Shown in pieces: positions 48,101 through 60,557 of a DNA stretch of 64,000 nucleotides. How positions within the stretch are numbered: the first letter of the stretch is position 1; each line of letters begins with the position of its first letter. The notes beneath the pieces were generated by a model, which did no database searches, had not been told where the DNA came from, and worked only from the letters and a program-made list of their open reading frames with translations. A program made the position numbers and the translations under genes. The stretch comes from Metarhizium brunneum (taxonomy: Eukaryota > Ascomycota > Sordariomycetes > Hypocreales > Clavicipitaceae): positions 1,426,001 through 1,490,000 of the forward strand of contig NC_089423.1 of NCBI RefSeq assembly GCF_013426205.1, given 5' to 3'.

Positions 48101-51100
48101 AAAATTTTAAGCTAATAAAATTAATAAAATTTAAAAAAAAAAAAAAAATTTTATTATAACTTAATTTATAAATAAAATTCTAAAAAAAAAATTTTTTAAG
48201 TAAATTATTTAAAAACTAATAATAATAAATAAATAATATAAAAATAATAAGTATAAAAAAAAAATAATTAAATTTATTATAATAATTTTAATAATATTAT
48301 AAACTAAAATATAAATAATAATAAATAATAAGAAAATAAAAGCTAAAATTTAAAAAATTATTATTATTTTAAAAAAAAACCTTATAAATATAAATAAAAA
48401 ACTTAAAAAAAAAAAAAATAAAAATAATAAAAATAATAAAAACCTAATAATAAAAAAAAAAAAATTTAAAAATATTTTTAAAAAATATTAAAAATATAAA
48501 AAATTATTTATAAAAAAATTAAAAATTAAATTACTTAAATATAATTAATAAAATTATAAAATTAAATTAATAAATAAAAAGTTAATAATATTTTATAAAA
48601 TTTATAATTTAAATATAAAAAAACTTAAAATATTATAAAAATATATTAATAAAATATTAATAAAAAGCTATATTAAAGTATTAATATTAAAAGCTAGATA
48701 TTTAATTATATTTATTTTAAAAAAAAATAAAAAATTATAATTAATAATAAATTATTAGTAATTAAATATAATTATTATAAAAAATAAAATATTATTATTA
48801 TTAATATTAGAATTATAAAACTAATTATATAATATAAATTAATTTATTATAATAAACCTAAAAAAAGTATATAACTTAATTTAAATAAAAAAAATTATAA
48901 ATAAATAATAACTTTTAAAATAAAATTTAAATTATTTAAATACTTAATAATATTAATAAAGCTTATTAATATATTAATAATATTTTAAAAAATAATTAAT
49001 AATATATTATAAAAATATTTAAATAATTTTATAATAATATATTTTAATAATATATTAATTTTTTTAAAAACCCTAAAAAACTATAAAAAATATATATATA
49101 TAATATTAAAAATATTATAAAATATTAAATTATTACTTAAATTAATAAAATATAAGTTTTATATATAAAAAGTAAACTTTTTAAAATATATAATATAATT
49201 AAATAAAATATAAATAAAAAAAATAAAAATTAAAATAATAAAAAACTAATTAATATTAAAAAATATTAAAAATATATAAAACTTTAAAGGTTTTATAAAT
49301 TATTATAAAAAATTTATTAAAAATTATAATAAAATTATAATATTTTTAAATAAATTTATTAAAAAAATAAGTAATAAAATTAAAATAATAAAATATAATA
49401 TACTTTTAATAAAATTAAAAAATTTATTATATTTAAATTTATTTTAAAAACTTTTAACTTAAAAAAAAAAATAAAATTAAAAATTAATTTTTTAAATTTT
49501 ATTTTAAAAGTATAAATTAAATAAAAAAATAATAATAATAAATTATATTTTATTATATTTTACTTAAAAAAACTTTATAAAATAAAATTTAATTATTTTA
49601 TTTATAATAAAAAATTTTTAATAATTATTAATACTTTTAAGAAATTTAAATATTATTTTATAAAAAATAAATATAAAATTAAAATATATATTAATTATAA
49701 AAATATTTTTTATTTTATAATAATATAATAATTAAATAAATAATAAATTTAATAAACTAAATATTTTTTAGAATTTAATTATAAAATTATTTATTAAAAA
49801 AAATCTAAAAATAAATAAATAAATACTTTAAGTTAAAATAATAATTATAATATAAAAATACTTATAATAATAAAATAATTTCTTAAAATTAATATAAATA
49901 ATAATTTTTAATAATAATAATTAAATATTATATTAAAAGTATAAAATAAAAATCTAATATATAAGAAAATCTAATAATAAGTAAAAAAGAAAGTTAGATT
50001 TATAAATATATTAAAAAAATATTTTATAAAACCTAGAATTATCCTAAAATATTATAAAAAAACTTAAATACTTTTAAAGTTATAAGAAAAATATATTAAA
50101 AAAATATATAAATATTTAGTTTATAAATATTAAAAAATTTATAAAATATTAAATAAAATATAATAATAATATAATTTTTTAAGAATTAAAAAAATAATTA
50201 AAAAAATTATTAATAAATATATATAATATAAAAAAAGTAAAGCTTTATAATATAAGCTATATAAAAAATTATAATTATTATTAATATTAATATAATTATA
50301 AAAATTAATAGCTTTTAATTATATTATAAAGCTATTAATATTAAAAAAACTAATAATTAATATAAAATATAATAATATATTTATAATTATAAATAAACTT
50401 ATAAAATATAAATACTTTTTATTATATAAAAAAATAAATAATATAAAAAAACTTATATATATATTTTTATAAATAATAATAAGTAATTATAAACTATTAA
50501 AAAAAATTATATTAGATAAAAAAAATATATTTACTTTTAAATTTTAATAAGTATTTATAATATAACTTAAAATAAATTATAAGTTAAGTATTATATATTA
50601 TTTATAAATAAATAAATAAATAAAAAAATTAAATTAAATACTTAAATAATATTTATAATATTATATTAATTATTAATAAAATAATTAAGTTAAATAATTA
50701 CTTATAATATAATTAGTTTATAATAGCTTAATATTAGAATTAATAAAATAAATATTAGCTTATATTAATTATAAATTTAACTTTAAAATATTTTAAATAT
50801 AATATAAAAAATTATAAGTAAAATAAATAATATTATAAGTAAATAAACTAAAAAAATTATATAAAAAAATATAATATAAATTAAAATTTATATAAAATAA
50901 AATAATATAATATTATAATTATAAAAAATTAAAAAAATTAATTTTTAAGAAAAAAAATATAATTTACTTATTTTAATAAAATATTAAAATAATATAATTA
51001 AATAATAAATTAAATTATAAAAAATTAAAATTATTTATTATTAAAAAATAAATATTAATAAATAATTATAAATTTTTATTATTAAAAATTATAAAAAATT

Positions 51101-52078
51101 ATTTTATAATATATATTTTATTTTTTAAAAAATTATTAAATAATATATTAATAAAAAAAAATATTAAAATTATAAATAAAATAAAATATAAAGTAAAATA
51201 AATTCTAAATATAAAAATAAAAAATAAAATATATTAATATTTTATTAAATAAAAAAACTATAAAAATAAAAAAAATATATAAAAACTTATAAAATACCTA
51301 AAAAATTACTAGTATTTATTATAATAATATTATTAATAGCTTATAACTTAATATTAAGTAAAGTATTTTAGTTTAAAATATTAAAAGTATTTTAGTTTTA
51401 AGTATTTTAAATAGCCTTAAACTTTTATTATTAAACTTATTTTAATTTATATTTTTAAGCTTTTTTTTTTTTTTTTTTTAATTTATATTTTTTATTTTTT
51501 TTAAAAAAGTAAAATTATAATAAGCTATTTTTAGATTTTTTTTATATAAATAATAATATATATATTAAAAATATATTAAATAATTTAAGGCTTTATTTAT
51601 TTTTAGTTAAGCTTTATAATACTTTTTAATTAATAGTTTTTTTATTAATTTTTTTTTTTAAGCTAATAAAGTTTCTTAATAATATAATTTATTAAAATAT
51701 ATTAATAATATATATTATAATAAGAAAACTTTATATATATAATTTATTATAAAAGTATAAAAATTATTATAAAAATAACCTAAAAAATAATAAAAAATAT
51801 AATAATTAATACTTTTAATAATTTAATAAAAACTTTTTTTTTAAAATAATAATTATAAAATAATACTTTAAAATTTTATTTATAAATAAAAGTAATAATT
51901 ATAATATAATTAATAATAAAATAAAATTTTTTAGGTTTATTTATATAATTAAATATAATAAAAGAAAAATATTATAAAAAAATAAAATACTTATAATTAA
52001 TAAAAGAAAAGGTAAATAAAATTATTTATAAAATAAAGCTTAAATTTTAAGGGTAAAACTATAAAAAAGAGAATATTA

Positions 52079-52524
52079 TATTATAATCTAGTTATAAGCT
52101 ATAATATAAGTTATAAGTTAAGCTAGTTATATAAGCTATAAAATAATATAAATATAATAAGTAATAAATTAATAATTAAAATAAGCTATTAATAAGAAAA
52201 AGTTTATTAATTATTTAATAAACTTTAAATAAACTAATAATATATATATAATTATAATTTATTAGAACTTTAATAAATAATAAGTAAATATTATAATATA
52301 TAAAAACTTTTAAATTTACTTTATAAATAAATTTTAGCTTTTTAGCTTTTAATATAAATTATTATATTAAATAAGCTTTACTTATAACTTTTTAATTTTA
52401 ATTACTTAATTATAATTTATAACTTATTATTAATATAATAATTAATTACTTAGATTAATTACCTTAATTATTTTACTAATATAAATTATAACTAGTTTAT
52501 CCCTTAGGAACCTTAGCTGTTATA
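52079..52524 (+). repeat. right LTR of RIP-destroyed chromovirus
   Basis: 446 bp. The final ~30 bases (TATCCCTTAGGAACCTTAG) are scarcely mutated and match the younger LTRs, which fixes the element's end. Confidence 0.88.
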
Positions 52525-52529
52525 CTAAT
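52525..52529. repeat. target-site duplication CTAAT (right copy)
   Basis: Matches the left copy exactly, giving the element boundaries. Confidence 0.85.
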
Positions 52530-53788
52530 ATTATATTTATTTATTATTTATTAATAATATTTAAAAAAGCTATTAATAATATTAATATTTGTTATTTTAA
52601 AGAATTTTCTTACCTTATTAATAGCTTTAATTAGGGTTCTTAAAAGCTAGGGATAGTTAATAATCTAATAAGGATATTATATTTTTAATAATAAAAGGGC
52701 TTTAAGGTCTTAATATAATAGTAGCTTAGGTTTTAAGGTATAATAGGTTTATTTCTTAGAAAGTAAGTCAGGTTAAATATTATAAAATAGCTTTAAGTAG
52801 TATTATAATAAGGCTATTAAAAGTATAACTTTTAATAATAAAATTATTACTTAAATTAATTAATAAAAATCTAAATTATTTAATTATAAAAATATTTTTT
52901 TTTAAGTATTTATTTATTTTTTTATTATAAATTTAGATTATTTAGATTACTTAATAATTCTAATAATTTTATTTTATTAGATTATTTATATAATTTAATA
53001 AGCTATTATATAACCTAATATTCTTATTAGTTAATAGTTATACCTATTCTTACTAGTATAGCCTAGCTTCTTGCGTTTTATATAGTAACGTTTATAATAT
53101 AATACCCCTTTTTTATTAGTCTTATCCTTAAGGCTATTAAAATAAGCTAGCTAGGGGCTTAGGTAATTTTCCCTTTTTTATTCTCTTTATGTATTATTAT
53201 ATTAGCTAATTATATTTTAAGACCTTTTATTTAATTTTATAAACCTTCTTATAAAATAAATAAGCAGAATACTCTTTTTAAGTTAATAATTAGGAATCTA
53301 GTTAATATACCTGCTTATTTTTTTTATTAAGATTAAGGCCTCTAGAGTTATAAGGTGTTTAACGTGGACTTGTCTTATTATTATAAGTATATTTGTTTAA
53401 ATAGGTCTTACTATAATATGAATTCTTTTACCTTATAGTAATTATATTGTATTAGTACCTAACACCAGAAAGCTAAGTCTAAGTTAAAAGCTATTAAGAA
53501 AGAACTTAAAAAGGTAAGCGCTAAAATATATTACTTATAAAAATAAAAGAAATTATAGCTTAAGAAAATAATATATACAGTTATATATAGTATTAATAAT
53601 ATTAAAAAGTTAAAGCGTGTAGAATATAAGGAAGCAAAATAACTTTAAAAAGCTATAAAGGTCCTTTCTACTCCTTCTAAGAATCTAGATCTTACCTTGG
53701 TTTATTTCTTAGATATTAGTTTTAATATTAAGTTATTAGATAATACTTAAGAGATTAATTAGGATATATTTCTTAGGAATAAAATTAT
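52530..53788. other. AT-rich DNA between the two chromoviruses
   Basis: AT-biased DNA that grows less extreme toward the right. From 53,340 onward it has runs that look like a mutated helical coding tail (AAA/AAG/GAA/TTA-rich), but the frame has stops. It is probably an older transposon remnant of unknown kind, interrupted by the younger chromovirus; its continuation should begin at 61,664. Confidence 0.5.
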
Positions 53789-53793
53789 TTAAG
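53789..53793. repeat. target-site duplication TTAAG (left copy)
   Basis: Exact five-base direct repeat flanking the younger chromovirus; right copy at 61659-61663. Confidence 0.9.
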
Positions 53794-53907
53794 TGTTACG
53801 ACCCAGTCGTATGCAGGAAGCAGGCTGCAGGTTGGGCCGGCTGCATGAGCCACGGGGCGGCACAGGCAGGGCGGACAACGGATTAATGGTCGGAGCGACC
53901 GTCACAT

Positions 53908-53968
53908 CTGGATCGCAGAAGGAACCGTGATCCGTGTAAGCGGGATCACGGTCACAACAGCGATCCAG
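53908..53968. repeat. nested perfect inverted repeats in U3
   Basis: Outer arms CTGGATCGC (53908-53916) and GCGATCCAG (53960-53968) enclose inner arms CCGTGATCC (53925-53933) and GGATCACGG (53943-53951), both pairs perfect 9-mers. The structure sits upstream of the TATA box and could be a cruciform, a hairpin or paired protein sites. The 3' LTR copy has one transition in the outer right arm. Confidence 0.85.
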
Positions 53969-54005
53969 AGGGAAACATCACGACGGGAGAAGTGATCTAT
54001 CGTAG

Positions 54006-54062
54006 TATATAGGGACCCCTAATTTCGCTCTATAGATAGACTCTAGCTCCTTAGCTTTTAAC
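54006..54062 (+). promoter_or_regulatory. LTR promoter: TATA box and likely transcript 5' end
   Basis: TATATA at 54006-54011, and 47 bp downstream the segment at 54053-54062 whose sequence pairs with the PBS after the LTR. If the element self-primes, the RNA should begin at about 54053. In the 3' LTR (61478-61487) and in the third element (63655-63664) this segment is the unmutated AGCTTTCAAC. Confidence 0.6.
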
Positions 54063-54234
54063 ACAGATTATTATATTGAATAAGCTTCGCTTATAACTCT
54101 TTGACTCTGATTACTTGGTTACGGTCTACGACCTATCACCAACGTAACAACCAACCGCTCAGATTGACTGCCCTAGTTGTTCTGCCAACATAAACTACGA
54201 CTAGTTTATCCCTTGGGAACCTTAGCCGTTACAC

Positions 54235-54244
54235 GTTGAAAGCT
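54235..54244 (+). promoter_or_regulatory. primer binding site, self-priming type
   Basis: GTTGAAAGCT lies one base after the LTR. It is the exact reverse complement of AGCTTTCAAC inside the U5/R part of the LTR, whereas a typical tRNA 3' complement starting with TGG is absent. The same sequence occurs at the same place in the third element. Confidence 0.7.
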
Positions 54245-54296
54245 CTTGTTCAGACAACCACTGCGTCACTCTGAGCAATATCTGATAACTGTTGAG

Positions 54297-56807
54297 ATGG
54301 CACCTACAATACCTACCTCGTCTAAGGCAACTGCATCGCTAATACCTTAGGAACCTCAAAGCCTCGGACCCCAGGACCTTATGATCGAACTTGTGCGACT
54401 ACGCCAACAGGTTGAGTAACTCAGCCTTGAACGCTAAATGCTTGTGTCAGGACAAAAAGACTTAGGAGAGATTACTAAGCCTAGGGCACCAGGACCCTAT
54501 GACGGCAACCCAAGAATGCTCCAAGGATTCTTGACCCAGCTCAGGGCGTACCACCGATTCTACCCAAATAAGTTAACTGATGTGCAAGTAAAAGTGCTAC
54601 ACGCTGGAGGATATATGACGGGCACCGCGCTCGCATGGTTTGAACCAATTATGCGAGACTATCTCACCAACGCAGGAGATGATCAAGAAGACGAAATAAA
54701 AGAAATATTTGCCGACTATAAGAAATTCGAAAAAGCAATCAAAAAAACATTTGGATCAACCGACGAAGTAAGGACCGTAATTATTCACATGGATCAACTC
54801 AGACAAAAAGGATCTATATTGGATTATGCGGCACGTTTCAGATAAGTCACCTTAGTACTAGACTGGGAAGATGAGCTACTTATGTCAGCCTTCTTTAAAG
54901 GACTGAAAGAAGAAATCAAGGACGAACTGTACAGAGAAGACATGCCGAACAACTTCTTAGACTATGTGGTAATGGCAGTTCGAATTAATAACAGACAGTA
55001 TCAGCGACGCATGCAAAAGCAACAGGGAAGGGGAACCTGGAACCCCACAGGAAGAAGAGGACAGCAGGCAAACCAGAAGAGAAGGCGAGAAGAACCTATT
55101 GCCTACAGTCACACTCTTAACCCTGGACGAATGGAGCTTGATGCTACTAAAAAGGATAACAGGAAAGAAAAGAAATGCTACAACTGCGGAAAACCAGGAC
55201 ATTTCGCCAATAAATGTAAGAAACCCAGGAAAGAATGGAAGCCAGTACCAGAAGGAGGTAAGAAACAGCTCAACGCTACTAACTAACAGAAAAACGAAGT
55301 TACTGAACCAGAGGTGGAATATAAGAACCTTAACTGGACCTTCTGCTACGACGATAACTGCTACGTTCACATGAGCAGCAAATAAGAAACAGGATGGTTT
55401 CTAAAAGAACCAAGAAAACCAAGGAAGAAAATTGTGAACTTTGTGGGAAACGGGCTATAAGTAGCCAAATAACTGGTATAAGAAGAACTGGACGAACAAT
55501 CAATGGAAAAGAAAACTCTTGTAATGACGGGACGAAAAGAACTCCATGAACTAAAGTTGCCGGAATATTTGGACGAAGACTTGCACTAAGAAATCCTCGA
55601 TTGGGTGCGACAACAAGCAGAAGCAAGGAAGATTCGAAGGGAACAACAACATAGGGAGGAGCAAGACGTACAAATCCTCACCCCCCTCGACGAACCAGAA
55701 GATAGAGTAAGGGAGATGAGCGTTGATGACGATAACGCAATCCTAGACACTCCAGAAGCGTCCGAAGACGAACAAAGCGAGGAAGAAACGCCAGTAGGGC
55801 TAATAGCCACATAAGAGCAAGCTGTATAATGATATTTCCCCGCACTAACGGGAAAACATTTCGCAATTCCTATTATTGTGGTGGATACTACCATAATATT
55901 GAGAAACCCGACACTATGGTACCCAGAGAGGGAAGAAGGGGATGACCCCAGACTCTCACTAAGACATAAGGACCATACACGATTAGCATGGGCATCATGT
56001 ATATTTATGATGTGCCAGGCATATTTTATAACTAAGGCACGACTGGATGCATTTCCGATTAGGATGAAAGGATATCCGATTAAAGCACTATACTTCAGAT
56101 GGGAACTCCTAGAATGGAGAGTGAAGATAATTAATGACGATCAAACGATGATCTTGGAACCCGATTTAAACACACCCATTAAATGCCGAGCTTATACAGA
56201 TCCTACGGATGTATGTGAATCAGACACATGCCAGTTACATGTATATACGAAGAACAGGTAGTGGTATTAGTATGTGTATAGGGGAAAGATCTTAACACAC
56301 AGAAGAGAGTTACTACTCAAGTCACCTTGATGTGAAATGAAAGACCACATGGTATGCCCACTACCAAATTGCTTAGAATATATGGTAGATAAGGCCAGAG
56401 AATAGCACAAGTGGCAATATGGGACACCAACAGCATATAAACGGACATAGCGAGTATTAGATATACTCGAACAGAAAGATCCCAGGGGAACCACAGAATC
56501 AATATACCATAATGAATAAAGGCTGGATAAGTAGTACTACGAACAGAAGTTCAACCCCAGATATAACAAGAAACATGCGGTAAACTGCGACAACCTAAGA
56601 TGCGAAAAGCACGAAGAAATAAAAGACTAAATTTATAACCACTTATGTCAAATGTTTAATGATGGGTTTTGCTTTAAGCACCCATAAAATGGAACTAGAC
56701 CTATAAAATAGTACCAGGAAATGAAACGACAAATCGCAGAAAAATCTATTCCGGAAAACTCAAAAAACGAGGCACGCTATCTGTAAAAGGGCTACAAGCT
56801 GGCATGA
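54297..56807 (+). pseudogene. gag-type ORF1 of young chromovirus, broken by RIP stops
   Basis: One continuous frame from ATGGCACC to a TGA that overlaps the ATG of ORF2 (sequence ATGA at 56804-56807), about 836 codons if stops are ignored. Its parts are the retrotransposon gag domain (about 54480-54990, with the RAYHRFYP and ALAWFEP motifs), a basic stretch, and a zinc knuckle CX2CX4HX4C (CYNCGKPGHFANKC, 55176-55217). A long acidic extension follows, unusual for a plain gag. At least a dozen in-frame stops interrupt it, nearly all TAA/TAG where Gln codons would fit. One TGA near 55829 fits CGA-to-TGA. Confidence 0.92.
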
Positions 56808-59800
56808 AAAGAAAGACGCTAATAACCCTTAATACAATCCAAGATGGACGAAGCGATAAGATAGTATTAGACGCCGAAGTCATGGGACATCACGTTCGCA
56901 TACTTGTGGACAGTAGCGCGATGGGCAATTATATCTTACCCAGAGTTGTTAATTGTTACTAACTACCGTGGAAACACAAAGAGGCACTATACAAGTTAAC
57001 TGATATCAAAGGAAAACTTTTTGCCTATAATGACGGAATTATTAACCAAGAGACTGATTATCTTAAAGTACAGATTTAAGGTTATTTAGAAGTGATTCAA
57101 CTCGATGTTATAGACGTATCAGAACACGACCTAGTGTTAGGGTACCTATGGTTATGGGAGAGTAACCTACTGATCAACTGGAGGACAGGCTAACTGAAGT
57201 GGAACGAGACTTCAGGCCAATAGAATCAGCAGAATTCAGAAGAAAGAACGAAATTTCGTCATAACTTAGCTCACGAACAGAGTTCTGAAGAAAAGGAACC
57301 TTTAAGCAAGTTATCTAAGGACCAACAACAACAGATAAATAATACAGAGACAATGAGTACAAAGAAAAGAACGATTGGATCCACCGTAACGACCTTGATG
57401 GCGCTACAAACCGGGATACGAACAATAATAAGCAATAAGAAGATAAAAGCCAAGATCCGAAAGGTTATTACCACCTTAAGGAAAGACCTCATAAACACAA
57501 ATAAGAAACTCGAAGAAGAGAAGAAAAACAAGAACAACAAAAACAATAAAAGCCTAATAACGAAAGAAGAAAAACTCAAGAATATCCCTAAGGAATACCG
57601 GAAATACGAAAAATTATTCGTAGAAGAATTAGAAACCGGATTACCCGAATACAGTTAATAGGATTATAAAATCGAATTAGTAGATGGAAAGTTAATAATA
57701 TTCCACAAGATCTACAACTTAAACGCAAAAGAACTCGAAACGTTACGAGAATACATTAACGAGATGCTAGCAAAAGGCTATATCAGAGCATCAACATCAG
57801 AAGCTGGATACCCAGTTATGTTTGTTCCAAAGAAAAACGGAAAATTACGGTTAGTAATGGATTATCGGCGATTAAACGCGATTACCATAAAAGACAGAAC
57901 ACCGTTGCCACTAATATCAGAACTACAGGACCGATTACACGGTATAAATTAGTTCACCGCGGTAGACCTAAAAGGAGCATACAACTTGATTCGAATAAAG
58001 AAGGGTCACAAATGGATGACAGCCTTCAGAACGAAATTCGGACTATTTGAATACTTGGTAATGCCAATGGGGCTCACCAACGCACCAGCAACATTCCAGA
58101 GAATGATCAATAGCGTACTACGAGAATATTTGGATAACTTCGTGGTAGTATATCTTGATAATATACTGATCTTCTTGAAAACCCTAGAAGACTATAAAGG
58201 ACACGTATATACGGTACTAAAAACGCTATAAGACGCTAAACTATTGCTTAAACCAGCAAAATGTAAGTTCTATACACAGGAAGTAGACTTCCTAGGACAC
58301 ACAATACGACCGAACGAGATACGAATGGAAAAGACAAAGATCGAGGTAGTAAGGAACTGGCCAACACCGAAGAATGTCAAGGATATATAAAGCTTTAGAG
58401 GCTTTGCAAACTACTACAGGAGATTCATTAAAAGCTACGGCAAAATCGTAGCACCCTTGGATGAACTTACCAAGAAGGATAAGCAGTGGAATTAGAACGA
58501 TGAGGCGTAATGTGCCTTTAACAAGATCAAAGAACTTATCATATCCGAACCTGTTTTGAGAACCTTCAACCCAGAAAAGGAAACAGAATTAGAAACCAAT
58601 TTATTAGACTTTGCTCTAGGAGCATAAGTTAGATAAAGAGACAATAACAGAAAACTACACCCTATTACGTTCTACTTAAAGAAACTTCATGGAGCAGAAC
58701 TTAACTACCCCATCTACAACAAAGAATTCCTAGCAATCATTAATGCTTTTAAGGAATTTAGACACTACCTCATGGGAAGCAAACATAAAGTTAAGGTGTA
58801 CACCGATCATAAGAATATCTCTTACTTTGCGACAACGCAACAATTGAATGGACGACAAATTTAATAGGCCGAATATCTTTTAGAATTCGATTACGAAATC
58901 ATCCATCGAAAAGGATCCGAGAACAGACGAGCAGATGCTCTAAGTTAAAGAAGCGACTACGATACAGGAGTACCTATGGCGACAGGACAACTCCTTGAGG
59001 TTAATACAAATGGTAATTTTCAGCAAAGATAACTGAATGCTATACTAAAGGTACAAGACGAAGACCCAGTATACAAGAAAATCCAATAATGGGCAAAGGA
59101 AAAGGTTAGGTTTGCAGACACGCCAGAAGAATGTCTCGTAGAACCCGGAATTATCCCAAAATACCATGGAAAGACCTGGATACCTCCAGAGTTACAAGAA
59201 GAATACATCAAAGAAATGCACGAACATCTAGTCTATAGATATCAAGGAATCCGTAAAACACTGGATAAGATACGACGACAATACGATTTCTTAGGAATTA
59301 AGAAGATAGTCAAAAAAATTATCAACAAATACATATAATGCGGAAAAAGTAAGGCTTTACGACATAAGCTATACAGAGAATTGCAACTACTACCAGTACT
59401 AACACGACCATGGGAATCAATAGCTTTCAATCATATTACGAAGCTACTAATGTCAAAAGAACTAATAACTAATGTGGAATATGACAGCATATTCGTGGTC
59501 ACGGATAGACTTATAAAGTACGGATACTTTCTACTGTATAAAGAAGCAAGCAATACAGAAGAACTTACATATATGTTCTTACAAACAATAGCAAGCAATC
59601 ATAGGCTGCCAGAGGAAATTATATCGGATAGAGGAAGTATATTTACCTCTAAATTTTAGCAAGCATTTATGGCACAACTTAGAATGAATTATAAGTTAAG
59701 CACTGTATATCATCCACAGACGGATGGACAAACGGAAAGATTAAACCAGACGCTTGAACAGTATCTACGATACTACATCAATCATCAACAGAACGATTGG

Positions 59801-60526
59801 GTTAGATGGTTACCTACAGCGCAATTGGCTTATAATAGCTTGATATCGGAATCGACGAAGCAAACACCAGCCTACGCCAATTACGGATTTAACCCCGAAG
59901 TATTTTGAACACAGCGCGAAGGACCGCAAGCAGAACGAGCGATGCTATAAGCAAATAAACTAAAGAAATTGCATGAAGGAATGCGACACGAATTGGAATT
60001 CGTACGAAACAGAATGGCATAATACTATAATTATAAAAGATTGAAGGGACCAATCTTTGGGGAGGGAGACATGGTCTACCTACTCCGACGAAACATTAAA
60101 ACAATGCGACTAAGCAACAAATTAGACTACAAAAAATTAGGACTATTCGCTATTAAAAAACGAATATCGGCGAACAATTACGAACTTTCACTACTAAAAA
60201 CTATGAGGAATCATCCTATAGTACACATTTCACTTCTCGAGAAAGCACCAAATAATGCACCAGCAGAAAAAGATATTGAAGTCTTGGACGACGGAGAATA
60301 CGAAGTGGAATAAATCCTAGATGTAAGGACAAAGAATAAAACACGCTAGTACCTCATTAAGTGGAAAGACTATGGACACGAAGAAAACACATGGGAACCT
60401 ATGAAGCACCTGAGGAAGTGCTAGCACCTGTTGAGGCAGTTTTACCAGAAGGCGCAGGAGGTATAAGGGGACCTAGATCTAAGAACTCCTCGCCCAACCC
60501 AAAAGCAGACCAGTCACTCTCTTTAG
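56804..60526 (+). pseudogene. pol ORF2 of young chromovirus (PR-RT-RH-IN-chromodomain), broken
   Basis: Frame one base back from ORF1. Protease near 56860-57180 has the active-site triad as DSSA where DSGA is expected. RT from about 57,690 to 58,500 has PVMFVPKKNGKLRLVMDYRRLN, LKGAYNLIRI and PMGLTNAPATFQ. Its catalytic box reads YLDN instead of YLDD, a G-to-A change. RNase H is at about 58,550-58,950 and integrase at about 59,030-59,920, with H/C ligands, VVTDR, SDRGSIFTS and STVYHPQTDGQTERLNQTLE; the first integrase Asp position reads Asn. A chromodomain lies at 60,290-60,410 (YEVE, YLIKWKDYG, EENTWEP) with two RIP-type stops. These changes make it non-functional. Confidence 0.94.
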
Positions 60527-60557
60527 GAACACCTATCGCACCCAAATCATTTACCAC

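Larger units (their letters stand above)
44732..52524 (+). mobile_element. complete but RIP-destroyed Ty3/gypsy chromovirus
   Basis: A full-length element of about 7.8 kb, co-linear with the younger element at 53,794-61,658. Both LTRs (446 bp each) and the CTAAT target duplication survive. Every tested gag block aligns base for base if C is read as T and G as A; for example 45375-45480 matches 54438-54540 of the younger copy. Nearly all C have become T except in CpT (and CpCpT) context, and G survive mainly after A. No open frame remains. This is what RIP or an equivalent process on both strands would leave behind, and it is much stronger than in the neighbouring copy. Confidence 0.93.
53794..54233 (+). 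repeat. 5' LTR of young chromovirus
   Basis: 440 bp, TGTTACGACCC to CCGTTACA. Has nested inverted repeats in U3, a TATATA box (54006-54011) and the AGCTTTTAAC segment that is complementary, apart from one mismatch position caused by C-to-T, to the primer binding site. Confidence 0.95.

Noticed and set aside
42714..53788. Mitochondrial DNA insertion as the cause of the high A/T content
   Set aside because: The block contains a co-linear, complete chromovirus with LTRs and TSD, and the C-to-T pattern explains its composition. No mitochondrial gene was seen.
53340..53790. Possible DNA-transposase tail left of the young element
   Set aside because: Lys/Glu/Leu-rich translation resembles transposase C-termini, but stops and A/T bias prevent any reliable assignment.
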